Shown: positions 18,053-27,450, counted from the first letter of the stretch. The stretch: DNA of 64,000 bases from Christiangramia aestuarii (GCF_009735585.1 NZ_VJVW01000001.1:667698-731697); one strand, 5' to 3'. Made by a program: numbers and translations. The notes: a model not told the origin generated them from the letters alone.

Positions 18053-19060
18053 ATGGCTAAGTCTATTAATATTGCCATCAACGGGTTTGGCAGAATCGGA
18101 AGAAATCTATTCAGGCTTCTTTTGAACCATCCCGAGATACAGGTGGTGGCTATAAATGATATTCACGATTCTAAAAGCCTGGCTCATTTACTCAAATACG
18201 ATAGCATACATCGTACTTTAAAGGCTGAAATTTCTTCTACAGATTCTGGCATTGTGGTTAACAACAGGGAAGTTCCCCTTCTAAACCACAGCAAACCGGA
18301 AGACATTCCCTGGGATAAGTACTCGGTAGATTATGTGGTAGAATCTTCAGGAAAGTTCAAAACCGAAGAAAGCCTTAAAGGTCACCTTAAGGAAGGTGTC
18401 AAAAAAGTGATACTTTCGGTTCCTCCCCAGGATGAGAACATTAAAATGGTGGTACTGGGAGTAAATGAAAATATTTTAGACGGCTCCGAGAGAATAATTT
18501 CTAATGCCTCCTGTACCACGAATAATGCCGCCCCGATGCTGAAATTGATCCATGATCATTTTGAAGTTACTCAGGCCTATATTACAACTGTGCATTCATA
18601 TACCTCAGACCAAAGTCTGCATGACAAACCGCATAGGGACCTTAGAAGAAGCCGGGCAGCGGCACAATCTATCATTCCAACCACTACAGGTGCAGCTAAA
18701 GCTTTAACAAGTATTTTCCCAGACCTGAGTGAGGTGATAGGTGGCTGCGGAATCAGGGTTCCCGTGCCTAACGGCTCCCTGACCGACATGACCCTGAACG
18801 TGAACAAGGAAACTTCTATCGAAGAAGTCAATGCTCTTTTTAAAAATGCTGCTGAAACCACGTACAAAGGCATATTAGACTATACAGAAGATCCCATTGT
18901 TTCTATAGATATTTTAGATAGCAAATCCAGTTGTGTTTTCGATGCCCAAATGACCTCTGTCATAGGCGGTAAACTGATTAAATTGATCGGATGGTACGAC
19001 AATGAAATTGGTTACTCTAACCGTCTTATCGATTTAATTTCACTCATTAACGATAAATAG
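18053..19060 (+). CDS. gap: Glyceraldehyde-3-phosphate dehydrogenase, type I
   Basis: The 335-residue protein has the Rossmann start I-N-G-F-G-R-I-G-R-N, the active-site block N-A-S-C-T-T-N-N-A-A-P with Cys154, and His181 in T-T-V-H-S-Y-T. The family consensus after S-C-T-T-N is usually C-L-A-P; N-A-A-P is a variant I remember from other Flavobacteriia. The presence of a variant form and the placement after lipA suggest a second isoform, possibly gluconeogenic (inference). The hybrid kinase starts 40 bases downstream. Confidence 0.93.
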   Translation: MAKSINIAINGFGRIGRNLFRLLLNHPEIQVVAINDIHDSKSLAHLLKYDSIHRTLKAEISSTDSGIVVNNREVPLLNHSKPEDIPWDKYSVDYVVESSGKFKTEESLKGHLKEGVKKVILSVPPQDENIKMVVLGVNENILDGSERIISNASCTTNNAAPMLKLIHDHFEVTQAYITTVHSYTSDQSLHDKPHRDLRRSRAAAQSIIPTTTGAAKALTSIFPDLSEVIGGCGIRVPVPNGSLTDMTLNVNKETSIEEVNALFKNAAETTYKGILDYTEDPIVSIDILDSKSSCVFDAQMTSVIGGKLIKLIGWYDNEIGYSNRLIDLISLINDK

Positions 19061-19100
19061 CTATATTTAACACATTAACAGCTAGTAGCTATTTTCCCGA

Positions 19101-21329
19101 ATGAAGAATCTAAACCTAATCCTGATACTACTGTGTTGCTTTTTGAACTTTGGATTTCAGAATCCTAAAATCGATGAAGCCCAGCCAAAACCTGAACAGA
19201 TCAAGGAGTTACTTTTCGAGGCAGAGAAGTCTATTGATATGATGCTTTTTGACAAAGCTCACAATCAATTGAACAAGGCCCTGGAATACTCCCGAAGAAT
19301 AGACAATAAAAGATACATCGCCCTCACCAGCAGCATTCTATCCAGGTGGTATTACGTAAGACATAACTATAAAAAGGGAATCACCGAGCTGGAACGAGCA
19401 ATTTCCATTCAGCGTGAGATTGGTGACGAAGCTGGTCTCGCCTACTCTTACGTAATGTACGGCAAATTACTCAACGGCAAAGGAGATAAGGATCGTGCCC
19501 TGAAGTACTTCAACCTGGCGCAGAAGTATTACGAAAAGGAGGATAATAAGGAACAGCTGGCGGTCATTGCGCTTAATAAAGGAATTTTATTGATAAACGA
19601 TGAAAAAACCAGGGAGCGCGCCAAAGCCCAACTCAACAATGCTGAAATATACTTCAAGGATAGTGAAAATTATTATGAGCTCTCCAGGCTGCACTATTAC
19701 CTGGCCAGGCTTGCCCAGTATGAAGGAAACCTTGAAAAGGCTGAGGAATCTGCGGAGGGCGCACTACATATTGCTAAGTCCGGCGGATTTGACAGTATGA
19801 CCATGTATTCCTACGCCCTTATTAGTGAAATTGAAGAAGACAGGGGAAACCCTGCCCTGGCGCTTGAAAATCTTAAGAATGCCAACGAAATTAGAGAAGC
19901 AGTTTTTAATGTAAATAAAGAAGCTCTGGCTTCTGAGGCGAATGCTAAACTGGGAGTAGATGCATTAAAGACCACTCTTGATGAACTCACCGTGCAGAAT
20001 GCTGAACAGGAACGCACTTTAAAGGTGAACAAGCTAACCACCATTCTCAGCGTAGCCCTTATCACCATACTTTCGTTACTTACCCTGTCACTTTATAAGA
20101 ACAACAATCTTAGGGCAAGAGCCAACGAACTTTTGCAAAAGAAAAATTCTGAACTGGTTCTGGCAAAGGAAAATGCTGAAAAGGCTTCGCTGGCGAAGGC
20201 ACAGTTCCTTACCACCATTACTCACGAATTAAGAACACCTCTATATGCGGTGACCGGTTTAACACATCTCCTCCTTGAAGAAAGCCCCACCGAAAGCCAG
20301 AAAGAGCATCTTAACTCCCTTAAGTTTTCCGGAGAATATCTATTATCACTTATAAATAATATTCTTGACCTGAACAAACTGGAGGCAAACAAGGTAGAGA
20401 TCGTAAATTCTGAATTCGACCTGGAAAAAAGGATATCAGACGTATTGGTCGCGCTAAAGAATTCTGCCGATGAAAGAAATACAAAACTGCATTTTGATTT
20501 CGACAGTAAGATTCCGAAGAAATTAAAAGGAGACCCGCTTAAAGTTTCGCAGATCCTCATCAACCTGATTGGTAACTCCATTAAATTCACTGAAAATGGG
20601 GATATCTGGATCAAAGTAAAACAAACCAGGGTCGAAGACAAGAACATTTTTCTTCATTTCGAGATCAAGGATAACGGCGAGGGAATTGGCAAAGAAAAAC
20701 AAAAGGCGATTTTCGAGAATTTCACTCAGGGCTCTACCCAGATCAATAGAAAATTTGGAGGTACCGGTCTTGGCCTCTCTATCGTTAAAAACCTGCTTAG
20801 TCTTTTAGGGAGTGAAATAGACCTGGAAAGTGAATTAGGAGAAGGATCCAAATTCCAGTTCGATCTCACATTTGAAGCACCGGAAGCCGAGATCAAAAAG
20901 ATCGCTAAACCGGTAGAGATCCCAGACGAAGAACTTACCAATGATATCATGGAAGGTAAGAATATCCTTGTAGTGGAGGATAATAAGATCAACCAGATGA
21001 TCACCAGGAAGATCCTAGAGAAGAACAAGGTAATTTGCGATGTGGCCGATAATGGAAGTATCGCTATAGAAAAGGTAAAAAACAACGAATTCGACCTTAT
21101 TTTAATGGATATCCATATGCCGGGAATTAGCGGGATAGAAGCCACGATAGAAATAAGGAAATTCGATGAGACTATTCCAATTATCGCCCTTACCGCGGTA
21201 ACCCTGGACGATAACCTGGATGAATTCTACCTGAATGGTTTTAATGACATCATCCCAAAACCTTATAAAACAGAGGAATTCTTTCACAAAATAAATAAGT
21301 ACCTGGCGGCAAAAGAAACTGCAGTATAG
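19101..21329 (+). CDS. TPR-containing hybrid sensor histidine kinase with receiver domain
   Basis: The 742-residue protein starts with a signal-like hydrophobic segment (5-20), then about five TPR-like helical repeats (30-290) expected outside the membrane. One span follows near 313-335, then HisKA with the phospho-accepting His375 (T-H-E-L-R-T-P), HATPase_c with N-L-I-G-N-S-I, D-N-G-E-G-I-G and G-G-T-G-L-G-L-S, and a C-terminal receiver with Asp670 in L-M-D-I-H-M-P. There is no DNA-binding output and no HPt, so the phosphate should pass to a partner not seen nearby. The start gap of 40 bases suggests transcription with gap. Confidence 0.92.
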   Translation: MKNLNLILILLCCFLNFGFQNPKIDEAQPKPEQIKELLFEAEKSIDMMLFDKAHNQLNKALEYSRRIDNKRYIALTSSILSRWYYVRHNYKKGITELERAISIQREIGDEAGLAYSYVMYGKLLNGKGDKDRALKYFNLAQKYYEKEDNKEQLAVIALNKGILLINDEKTRERAKAQLNNAEIYFKDSENYYELSRLHYYLARLAQYEGNLEKAEESAEGALHIAKSGGFDSMTMYSYALISEIEEDRGNPALALENLKNANEIREAVFNVNKEALASEANAKLGVDALKTTLDELTVQNAEQERTLKVNKLTTILSVALITILSLLTLSLYKNNNLRARANELLQKKNSELVLAKENAEKASLAKAQFLTTITHELRTPLYAVTGLTHLLLEESPTESQKEHLNSLKFSGEYLLSLINNILDLNKLEANKVEIVNSEFDLEKRISDVLVALKNSADERNTKLHFDFDSKIPKKLKGDPLKVSQILINLIGNSIKFTENGDIWIKVKQTRVEDKNIFLHFEIKDNGEGIGKEKQKAIFENFTQGSTQINRKFGGTGLGLSIVKNLLSLLGSEIDLESELGEGSKFQFDLTFEAPEAEIKKIAKPVEIPDEELTNDIMEGKNILVVEDNKINQMITRKILEKNKVICDVADNGSIAIEKVKNNEFDLILMDIHMPGISGIEATIEIRKFDETIPIIALTAVTLDDNLDEFYLNGFNDIIPKPYKTEEFFHKINKYLAAKETAV

Positions 21330-21412
21330 ATCTTTTGGCACAGGCTTTGTAAATACGATGGCGATCAAATAAATACAGAGAAGATTCTAATTTGTTTGAA
21401 TTAGCCAAAAAC

Positions 21413-21442
21413 AAAAATGAGGTGTTTTCGCACCTCATTTTT
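21413..21442. terminator. Bidirectional terminator (hybrid kinase / lpxK)
   Basis: AAAAATGAGGTG (21413-21424) pairs with CACCTCATTTTT (21431-21442) around TTTTCG. The convergent lpxK stop lies inside the right arm. Confidence 0.85.
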
Positions 21443-22439
21443 TATTTATAAAACTTTCTACCTTCTGCCTTAAGGAAGACTCTCCATCCCCAAGGAATTT
21501 CACTTCAATGGGAAGATAAAAAAGCCTTGCTGCCGGCAACCTGTCTTTGAGTCTCATATAATCTTTTTCAGTGGTAAGGATATTTTTCTCAGCTCTAAGT
21601 AGTTCGATCTCCCTTTCTGAAAAACTATGATGATCAGAGAATTTATGATGTTTTAGAGAAATCTCTTTGGATTCCAAATAATCTATTAAGGGTTTGGGAT
21701 TGGCTATTCCTGTAACCAGGACAAAATCATTAGTTAGTCCGTTCAGTGTCCTTTCTTCCCTTGCCGAAAAAATGTTTTCTGAATACCTAATGCTGGTAAA
21801 ATAAACCTGCTGACCTGAATCTGGTCTTAATTTTTGTCGAATTTTCTCCATTTCAGAGTCGCTAAGATCTGAAGGACATTTAGTGACGATAATGATCTGG
21901 GCTCTCGCAGCTCCAATGGATGACTCCCGAAGATTTCCGGCAGGAAGCAAAAGATCATCTGTATACAGGTCACCGTAGGCTGTAAGCAAAATGTACATAC
22001 CTGCCTTAACTTTCCGATGCTGGAATGCATCATCAAGCAGGATCACATCCGGGTCAAACTTCAATAATTCAGCAATACCTTCCCTCCTGTTCGCATCTAC
22101 GGCAACTATGGCTTTAGGGAATTTATTCTTAAACTGTAATGGCTCGTCTCCAGATTTGGTTGCGGGATCGGCGATTTCTACCAACTGAAAACCCTTACTC
22201 TCCCTTTTATACCCCCTGCTCAGGGTAGCGACTTTGTTATTTTCTGCAAGCATCTTTAGGAGATACTCTATCATTGGGGATTTACCCGTACCTCCCATAT
22301 TGAGATTTCCCACAGCGATCACCGGTAGCTCATAAGATTCCGATTTCAGGATCTCATGATCATAAAGATTATTACGTATCCCGGTTACAGCGCGGTAGAG
22401 CACTGAAAATGGAAAAAGTAATTTTCTGAGATTCGGCAT
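21435..22439 (-). CDS. lpxK: Tetraacyldisaccharide 4-prime-kinase
   Basis: LpxK phosphorylates the lipid A disaccharide precursor at the inner membrane. I use M-P-N-L-R-K-L-L-F-P-F-S as the start, giving 334 residues; a frame from 22511 adds 24 without support. The N-terminal amphipathic membrane anchor is followed by the P-loop G-N-L-N-M-G-G-T-G-K-S-P (about 44-55), S-R-G-Y-K-R and D-D-A-F-Q-H-R. It is single-copy and divergent from the Nif3 gene. Its presence implies a lipid A outer membrane, as expected in Bacteroidota. Confidence 0.94.
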   Translation of the reverse strand: MPNLRKLLFPFSVLYRAVTGIRNNLYDHEILKSESYELPVIAVGNLNMGGTGKSPMIEYLLKMLAENNKVATLSRGYKRESKGFQLVEIADPATKSGDEPLQFKNKFPKAIVAVDANRREGIAELLKFDPDVILLDDAFQHRKVKAGMYILLTAYGDLYTDDLLLPAGNLRESSIGAARAQIIIVTKCPSDLSDSEMEKIRQKLRPDSGQQVYFTSIRYSENIFSAREERTLNGLTNDFVLVTGIANPKPLIDYLESKEISLKHHKFSDHHSFSEREIELLRAEKNILTTEKDYMRLKDRLPAARLFYLPIEVKFLGDGESSLRQKVESFINKK

Positions 22440-22556
22440 GAAAGGCTTTGTATAATATTTATATTTGAAAAACTGGCGATCTATTCTGGAATACGTTGAA
22501 ATAATCCACAATTTCAGCTATTCTATTCTAAAAACTGAAGGCTAAAATAATTAATT

Positions 22557-23651
22557 ATGATCATAAAGGAAGTAATTGAACTAATTGAAGACTTTGCTCC
22601 CACTAAATATGCAGAAGGATTTGATAATGTAGGGCTACTGGTAGGAGATGCCTCAGCCGAAGTTTCCGGAGCTCTGGTCACCCTGGATACCCTCGAAGCT
22701 ACGGTAGATGAAGCCGTCGAGAAAAAATGCAACCTTATCATCAGTTTTCACCCAATCATATTCTCAGGCTTAAAAAAGCTTACCGGCCGGGATTATGTGG
22801 AAAGAACAGTTTTAAAAGCCATCAAGAATGATATTGCGATCTATGCGATACATACCGCTCTTGATAATCAGCATAAAGGGGTGAATGATATGATATGCGA
22901 AAAAATTGGGCTTAAAGACCGCCAGATCCTGATTCCACGCAAGGATTCGATAAAAAAACTTACCACATTTGTTCCATTAAAAGATGCCGAAAAGCTAAGG
23001 GAAGCACTATTTTCTGCCGGTGCCGGAAGTATTGGCAATTACGACAACTGCAGTTTCAACATCACCGGAAAAGGAAGCTTCAAGGGTAACGATGATTCCA
23101 ACCCCGTGGTGGGCGAAAAAGGCAAAATACATTATGAGGAAGAGACACAAATAGGAATTACTTATCCTGCTCATTTAGAATCGAAAATCCTCAAAAATCT
23201 TTTTTCCGCTCACCCGTATGAAGAAGTTGCCTACGAGATCCACAGCCTGGAAAATGAAAATCAGCAACTGGGAATGGGCATGATCGGTGAACTGGATAAT
23301 CCTGTAGACGAAAAGAAATTTCTGGAGCAGCTTAAAGAAACTTTTAAGACCGGTTGCGTTAGGCATTCTAAATTACGGGGCAAAAAGGTAAAAAAGGTTG
23401 CGGTGCTAGGGGGCAGCGGTGCATTTGCCATCAATAATGCCAAGGCGGCCGGTGCAGACGTATATGTAACCGCAGACCTCAAATACCACGACTTCTACAA
23501 AGCCGAGGAAAAGCTGGTGCTCGCGGATATTGGACACTATGAAAGTGAACAGTTTACAAAAAATTTACTATATTCTTTTCTTAGCAAAAAAATTAGTAGT
23601 TTTGCACTTATTTTAGCAGATACAAATACCAATCCAATACATTATTTATAA
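22557..23651 (+). CDS. Nif3-like dinuclear metal centre protein
   Basis: This 364-residue YbgI/Nif3 (DUF34) protein has the metal ligands in S-F-H-P-I-I-F and A-I-H-T-A-L-D-N near the N-terminus and G-H-Y-E-S-E-Q near the C-terminus, with an inserted central domain (about 130-230) as in the longer bacterial form. Members form hexameric toroids; the enzymatic role is debated, with GTP cyclohydrolase-like and metal-chaperone ideas. One base separates it from the coiled-coil gene, a pairing conserved in many bacteria. Confidence 0.92.
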   Translation: MIIKEVIELIEDFAPTKYAEGFDNVGLLVGDASAEVSGALVTLDTLEATVDEAVEKKCNLIISFHPIIFSGLKKLTGRDYVERTVLKAIKNDIAIYAIHTALDNQHKGVNDMICEKIGLKDRQILIPRKDSIKKLTTFVPLKDAEKLREALFSAGAGSIGNYDNCSFNITGKGSFKGNDDSNPVVGEKGKIHYEEETQIGITYPAHLESKILKNLFSAHPYEEVAYEIHSLENENQQLGMGMIGELDNPVDEKKFLEQLKETFKTGCVRHSKLRGKKVKKVAVLGGSGAFAINNAKAAGADVYVTADLKYHDFYKAEEKLVLADIGHYESEQFTKNLLYSFLSKKISSFALILADTNTNPIHYL

Positions 23652-23652
23652 T

Positions 23653-24432
23653 ATGGCGAAAAAAAACGATGTTACTGTAGAAGAGAAGTTAAGATCACTG
23701 TACGATCTTCAGTTGGTGGATTCGCGAATTGATGAAATTAGAAACGTACGTGGTGAATTACCTCTGGAAGTTGAAGATCTGGAAGATGAAGTAGCAGGTT
23801 TGAACAGACGCCTGGAAAAACTGGATGCAGATATAGAGGTCATTGATAATGACATCAAGAACAAGAAGAACCAGATCGAGGAGTCTAAAACTACGATTAA
23901 GAAATACTCCGATCAGCAGAAAAATGTACGTAACAACAGGGAATTCAATGCGCTAAGCAAAGAGATCGAATTCCAAGAGCTTGAAATAGAACTTGCTGAA
24001 AAGCACATCAAAGAGTACAAGGCTAAGATCGAGCAGAAAAAAGAAGTGATCGCTCAAACTAAAGAAAAACTTTCTGAGCGTGAGGAGCACCTGAAGCACA
24101 AAAAAGGTGAACTTGAGGAGATCCTTAAAGAGACTGAAAAGGAAGAGCAGGCTCTTATTGAAAAGTCTAAAGAGTACGAGAAGGAAATTGAAGACAGGCT
24201 GGTTACTGCTTACAAAAGAATTAGAAGCAATGTAAAGAACGGCCTTGCCGTAGTACCGGTTGAGCGTGGAGCTTCAGGAGGTTCATTCTTTACCATTCCA
24301 CCACAGGTGATCATGGAAATTGCTGGTCGCAAGAAGATCATTACAGATGAGCACAGTGGAAGAATCCTTGTAGATGAGGAACTGGCTAAAGAAGAGCAGG
24401 AAAAAATGCAAAGCATGTTTAAAAAGTTCTAG
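23653..24432 (+). CDS. Coiled-coil zinc-ribbon family protein lacking zinc cysteines
   Basis: The 259 residues consist of a long charged coiled coil (about 20-190) and a C-terminal segment that aligns with the C4 zinc-ribbon of its family. In relatives the ribbon reads C-G-G-C ... C-E-H-C-G-R-I-L. Here the equivalent positions are Ser208, Ser211, Asp232 and Ser235 (A-S-G-G-S-F-F-T-I-P-P-Q; T-D-E-H-S-G-R-I-L), so zinc cannot be bound in the usual way while the rest of the ribbon is intact. It is co-transcribed with the Nif3-like gene. Function unknown. Confidence 0.85.
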   Translation: MAKKNDVTVEEKLRSLYDLQLVDSRIDEIRNVRGELPLEVEDLEDEVAGLNRRLEKLDADIEVIDNDIKNKKNQIEESKTTIKKYSDQQKNVRNNREFNALSKEIEFQELEIELAEKHIKEYKAKIEQKKEVIAQTKEKLSEREEHLKHKKGELEEILKETEKEEQALIEKSKEYEKEIEDRLVTAYKRIRSNVKNGLAVVPVERGASGGSFFTIPPQVIMEIAGRKKIITDEHSGRILVDEELAKEEQEKMQSMFKKF

Positions 24433-24454
24433 ACTTTTTTAAACTTACATACAG

Positions 24455-24518
24455 ACTGCCTGGAAAATAACAGTAAGATCGCGAGATCTGAAGCAAAAGT
24501 TTTTCAGGCAGTTTTTTT
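24455..24518 (+). terminator. Terminator after the coiled-coil gene (branched hairpin)
   Basis: ACTGCCTG (24455-24462) plus following A residues pair with TTTTCAGGCAGT (24501-24512), enclosing a small AGATC/GATCT hairpin (24476-24489), then a T-run. Confidence 0.65.
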
Positions 24519-24618
24519 ATGCCCATATCTTGCTGCATTCATGGCTATTGGGATTAACAACTATTTCACAATAAACGAGCATTTATGTGGTATTTTTAAT
24601 GAGCCTAAATCACTCATT

Positions 24619-25206
24619 ATGAAAAAACCGTTCATACTTATATTACTTATTGCTGCTTTGGTTTCCTGCCAGGATTCAAAAAAAGAACAAAGCGAAACTC
24701 CTATAAACAACACTGAAAAAATCCAACCTAAGGATGAACTGGGCAGTTCAGCCCAGGACCAGCCTATTGGCGAGAACAGCGACCTGAAATATTCAGATGA
24801 AGATACCGCTGATGATACCAGTGAAAATAGAGCTTCGGTAATTTCTGGACTTTATCAGAACAAAAGCCATACAGATGATGTTAATTGCGATTGTTATTGC
24901 GTAAATATCAAAACAAATGGTACTTCAGAATTATGCCTAAAGGAAGATGAGTTATATATAATGGCTCGTTTTCAAAGGCAAGCTAATAATATCAATGTTT
25001 TCTATTCGGGAAAATCTCCAGGTACCACCAACAAGGATATTCCCTGGGATAAATTCGAGACTGGTACGCCAATTGCAGTTTTAAGCCCGGAGAGCGATGG
25101 CTCTTTGAAACTTGACTGGAAAGGCTTTTCTATAGACGGTAAGATCGCTGTAGATTACGCCCTTTACGGAAAAAAGACTTTGGAAGGAACCTATAAAAAG
25201 AAATAA
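24619..25206 (+). CDS. Uncharacterised lipoprotein upstream of msrA
   Basis: I place the start at M-K-K-P-F-I-L-I-L-L-I-A-A, giving 195 residues with the lipobox A-A-L-V-S-C; a frame from 24541 adds 26 residues before the signal peptide and is rejected. After the Cys the sequence is Gln-, Asp-, Lys- and Glu-rich for about 50 residues, then a compact C-terminal part with V-N-C-D-C-Y-C-V-N-I (three close cysteines). I recognise no domain. It lies 2 bases before the msrA gene, so both should act at the cell envelope, perhaps in oxidative-damage repair (inference). Confidence 0.75.
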   Translation: MKKPFILILLIAALVSCQDSKKEQSETPINNTEKIQPKDELGSSAQDQPIGENSDLKYSDEDTADDTSENRASVISGLYQNKSHTDDVNCDCYCVNIKTNGTSELCLKEDELYIMARFQRQANNINVFYSGKSPGTTNKDIPWDKFETGTPIAVLSPESDGSLKLDWKGFSIDGKIAVDYALYGKKTLEGTYKKK

Positions 25207-25208
25207 TC

Positions 25209-25871
25209 ATGAAACTCTTATTATTAAATTTCCTCAGCCTAGTGCTTCTGGGGTGTGGCAATGAAACCAAAAGCAATGCAACCCACCAGGAAATCGCGAA
25301 TGCTGAACCAATGGAAGTCCCGGCTCAGGATGGCCTTAAAAAAGCCTATTTCGCCAGTGGTTGTTTCTGGTGTGTAGAAGCTATTTACGAAAGCATTGAA
25401 GGGGTTGAGGAGGCTTTATCGGGTTATTCGGGAGGTCACACCAAGAATCCCACTTACGAACAAAGCAACACGGGTAAGACCGGACATGCAGAGGCCGTAG
25501 AGGTAATCTACGATCCAGAGGTGGTTAGCTTTAAAACCCTTGTAGAAGTATATTTTGGTTCCCAGGATCCAACCCAGGTTAACGGCCAGGGACCGGACCG
25601 GGGTTCTCAGTACAGGTCTATTATTTTCTACCAGAATGCCGAACAAAAAAAGATCATCGAAGAGGTGAAAGCTCAAGTGGCCAACAATTATGATGAACCC
25701 ATTGCTGCTGAGATCTTACCTTTTCAGAAATTCTGGAAGGCCGAAGACTACCACCAGGATTACGAAAAGAACAACCCGAACAATCCCTATATAAGAAATG
25801 TTTCGATCCCGAGACTAAACAGGTTTAAAAGCAAATTCCCTGATATTCTTAAAGAGAATGAGTCCCATTAA
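25209..25871 (+). CDS. msrA: Peptide-methionine (S)-S-oxide reductase, lipoprotein form
   Basis: MsrA reduces S-methionine sulfoxide in proteins. The catalytic motif G-C-F-W-C is intact with Cys52, and H-A-E-A-V-E-V-I-Y-D and the D-P-T-Q-V-N-G-Q-G-P-D-R-G-S-Q-Y-R-S region are canonical. It is preceded by a lipoprotein signal (L-V-L-L-G-C, lipidated Cys16) and a 25-residue linker, so the enzyme is anchored in the envelope rather than cytosolic. At 220 residues it is otherwise normal. It follows an uncharacterised lipoprotein by 2 bases. Confidence 0.93.
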   Translation: MKLLLLNFLSLVLLGCGNETKSNATHQEIANAEPMEVPAQDGLKKAYFASGCFWCVEAIYESIEGVEEALSGYSGGHTKNPTYEQSNTGKTGHAEAVEVIYDPEVVSFKTLVEVYFGSQDPTQVNGQGPDRGSQYRSIIFYQNAEQKKIIEEVKAQVANNYDEPIAAEILPFQKFWKAEDYHQDYEKNNPNNPYIRNVSIPRLNRFKSKFPDILKENESH

Positions 25872-25875
25872 TTAG

Positions 25876-25905
25876 AAAAGCTGCCTTCGAGGCAGCTTTT
25901 TTTTA
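25876..25905 (+). terminator. Terminator (msrA)
   Basis: AAAAGCTGCC (25876-25885) pairs with GGCAGCTTTT (25891-25900) around TTCGA, followed by T residues. It also sits at the convergent kmo end (25903). Confidence 0.9.
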
Positions 25906-27246
25906 TTTTTTTATAAGACTTATGATCTTGTCTTCTACTTCCTGGGAATCCCACTTCTCCTCTATTCCCGGTATCTGCATGACCTCATCCATAATTTCTC
26001 GCTGGTAATCTCCAACTTTGAGTGCTTCGACATAGGCCTTATCAGAAAAGGTAACCCTTGAATATAAAGGCATCCAGAGTTCGGGATGATCATCGGCAAA
26101 TTTCTTTTCGATCTTCTTCCTAAGCAGGAACATCGGATCTGCCGTTTTACTGCTCATTTCAACAAAATTCCGGTAGCTAAGCTCGGCAATAGCGTCGGCA
26201 TTCGGCTTCCTTTCGGTTTGGTATTCTTCGAAAATCTGCTGCCAATCGTTTCCGTATTTTTCCATTTTAGCATTCAGCACAGAAATATCCTCAAAACCGG
26301 CATTCATTCCCTGTCCATAAAAAGGAACAATAGCATGCGCCGAATCGCCTACAAGTGTGATCTTGTCATAATAAGACCAAGGAAAACACTTGATGGTCAC
26401 CATGGCACTGGTAGGATTATTAAAAAAGTCCTTTTTTAAATTATAGATCTCGTCCTTAATATCAGGGAAATAATTCTCGAAAAAGGCATCTGCCTGCTGC
26501 TCGGTCACTATACTTTCAAAGCTCACCTCGCCTTCAAAAGGCATGAAAAGCGTACAGGTAAAGGTACCGTTCAAATTAGGCATCGCGATAAGCATAAAAT
26601 TGCCTCGGGGCCAGATATGAAAAGAGGAATTATCGAGTTTATGCGTACCATCTTCATTGGCAGGAATGGTAAGCTCTTTGTAACCAACATCAATAAAATG
26701 CTGGGAATAATTGAACCTGCTCTGTCTTTGCATCTTGTGGCGCACCCGGGAAAAAGCTCCATCGGCTCCAAAAATAAGGTCGAACTGGTATTCCTTCCAG
26801 GGACCTTTTTCAGAATCGCCTGTATAAAGCTTAGCTTCACGCATATCTACATCCCAGATCTTTTCCTCAAAACGGAACTGGGCGCCGGCAGCTTCAGCCA
26901 GGTCTATCATTTTGCGATTAAGCACTCCCCTGGAAATTGAATAGATAGCCTCTCCCTCATCACCATATTTTTGAAAATAAACCGGCTGTCCCTCAACATG
27001 CATAGCTCTTTTATCTAACGGCAAAGCCAGTTTCCTGATCTCCTCCTCTATCCCTGCTTCCCGCAGTGCCTTCCAACCTCGATTAGACATCGCCAGGTTG
27101 ATGGAACGGCCCGAGAACTGTACCTTTCTTACATCTGGACGGCGATCGAAAACGCTAACTTTATGGCCTTGTTTCCGCAGGAAGATGGCCAGTAATGATC
27201 CCACAAGTCCCGATCCTACTATCGCTACATTTTTTTCTTTTTGCAT
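25903..27246 (-). CDS. kmo: Kynurenine 3-monooxygenase
   Basis: Kmo hydroxylates kynurenine to 3-hydroxykynurenine using FAD and NADPH. The 447-residue protein has the dinucleotide fold V-A-I-V-G-S-G-L-V-G-S-L-L-A at 8-21, the F-D-R-R-P-D-V-R segment, and the FAD motif G-D-S-A-H-A-I-V-P-F-Y-G-Q-G-M-N-A-G-F-E-D. Its substrate partner kynU lies 8.6 kb away on the same strand, which supports the assignment, as tryptophan degradation to NAD is common in Flavobacteriia. Tryptophan dioxygenase is not in the window. Promoter not recognised. Confidence 0.94.
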   Translation of the reverse strand: MQKEKNVAIVGSGLVGSLLAIFLRKQGHKVSVFDRRPDVRKVQFSGRSINLAMSNRGWKALREAGIEEEIRKLALPLDKRAMHVEGQPVYFQKYGDEGEAIYSISRGVLNRKMIDLAEAAGAQFRFEEKIWDVDMREAKLYTGDSEKGPWKEYQFDLIFGADGAFSRVRHKMQRQSRFNYSQHFIDVGYKELTIPANEDGTHKLDNSSFHIWPRGNFMLIAMPNLNGTFTCTLFMPFEGEVSFESIVTEQQADAFFENYFPDIKDEIYNLKKDFFNNPTSAMVTIKCFPWSYYDKITLVGDSAHAIVPFYGQGMNAGFEDISVLNAKMEKYGNDWQQIFEEYQTERKPNADAIAELSYRNFVEMSSKTADPMFLLRKKIEKKFADDHPELWMPLYSRVTFSDKAYVEALKVGDYQREIMDEVMQIPGIEEKWDSQEVEDKIISLIKK

Positions 27247-27450
27247 GAATTGGTTTGAAAAGTATATCCCGGCAGAGATTTGACAGTCGCCAAAAGATTG
27301 CTATTGATTCAAATGCGAAATTAATTAATAAATATGAAACAAGCTTCCTCCTTTCGGCTAATAGCCAGATTATCCCTCACCAGATCTCATTTACAATTTA
27401 ATTAACAGCCATAAATCTCCGGAACTGGTATTTTTAGGAAAAGAAATAAG

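Noticed and set aside
24541-24618. Upstream extension of the lipoprotein frame
   Set aside because: The 26 extra residues precede the signal peptide and would block lipid processing; start moved to 24619.
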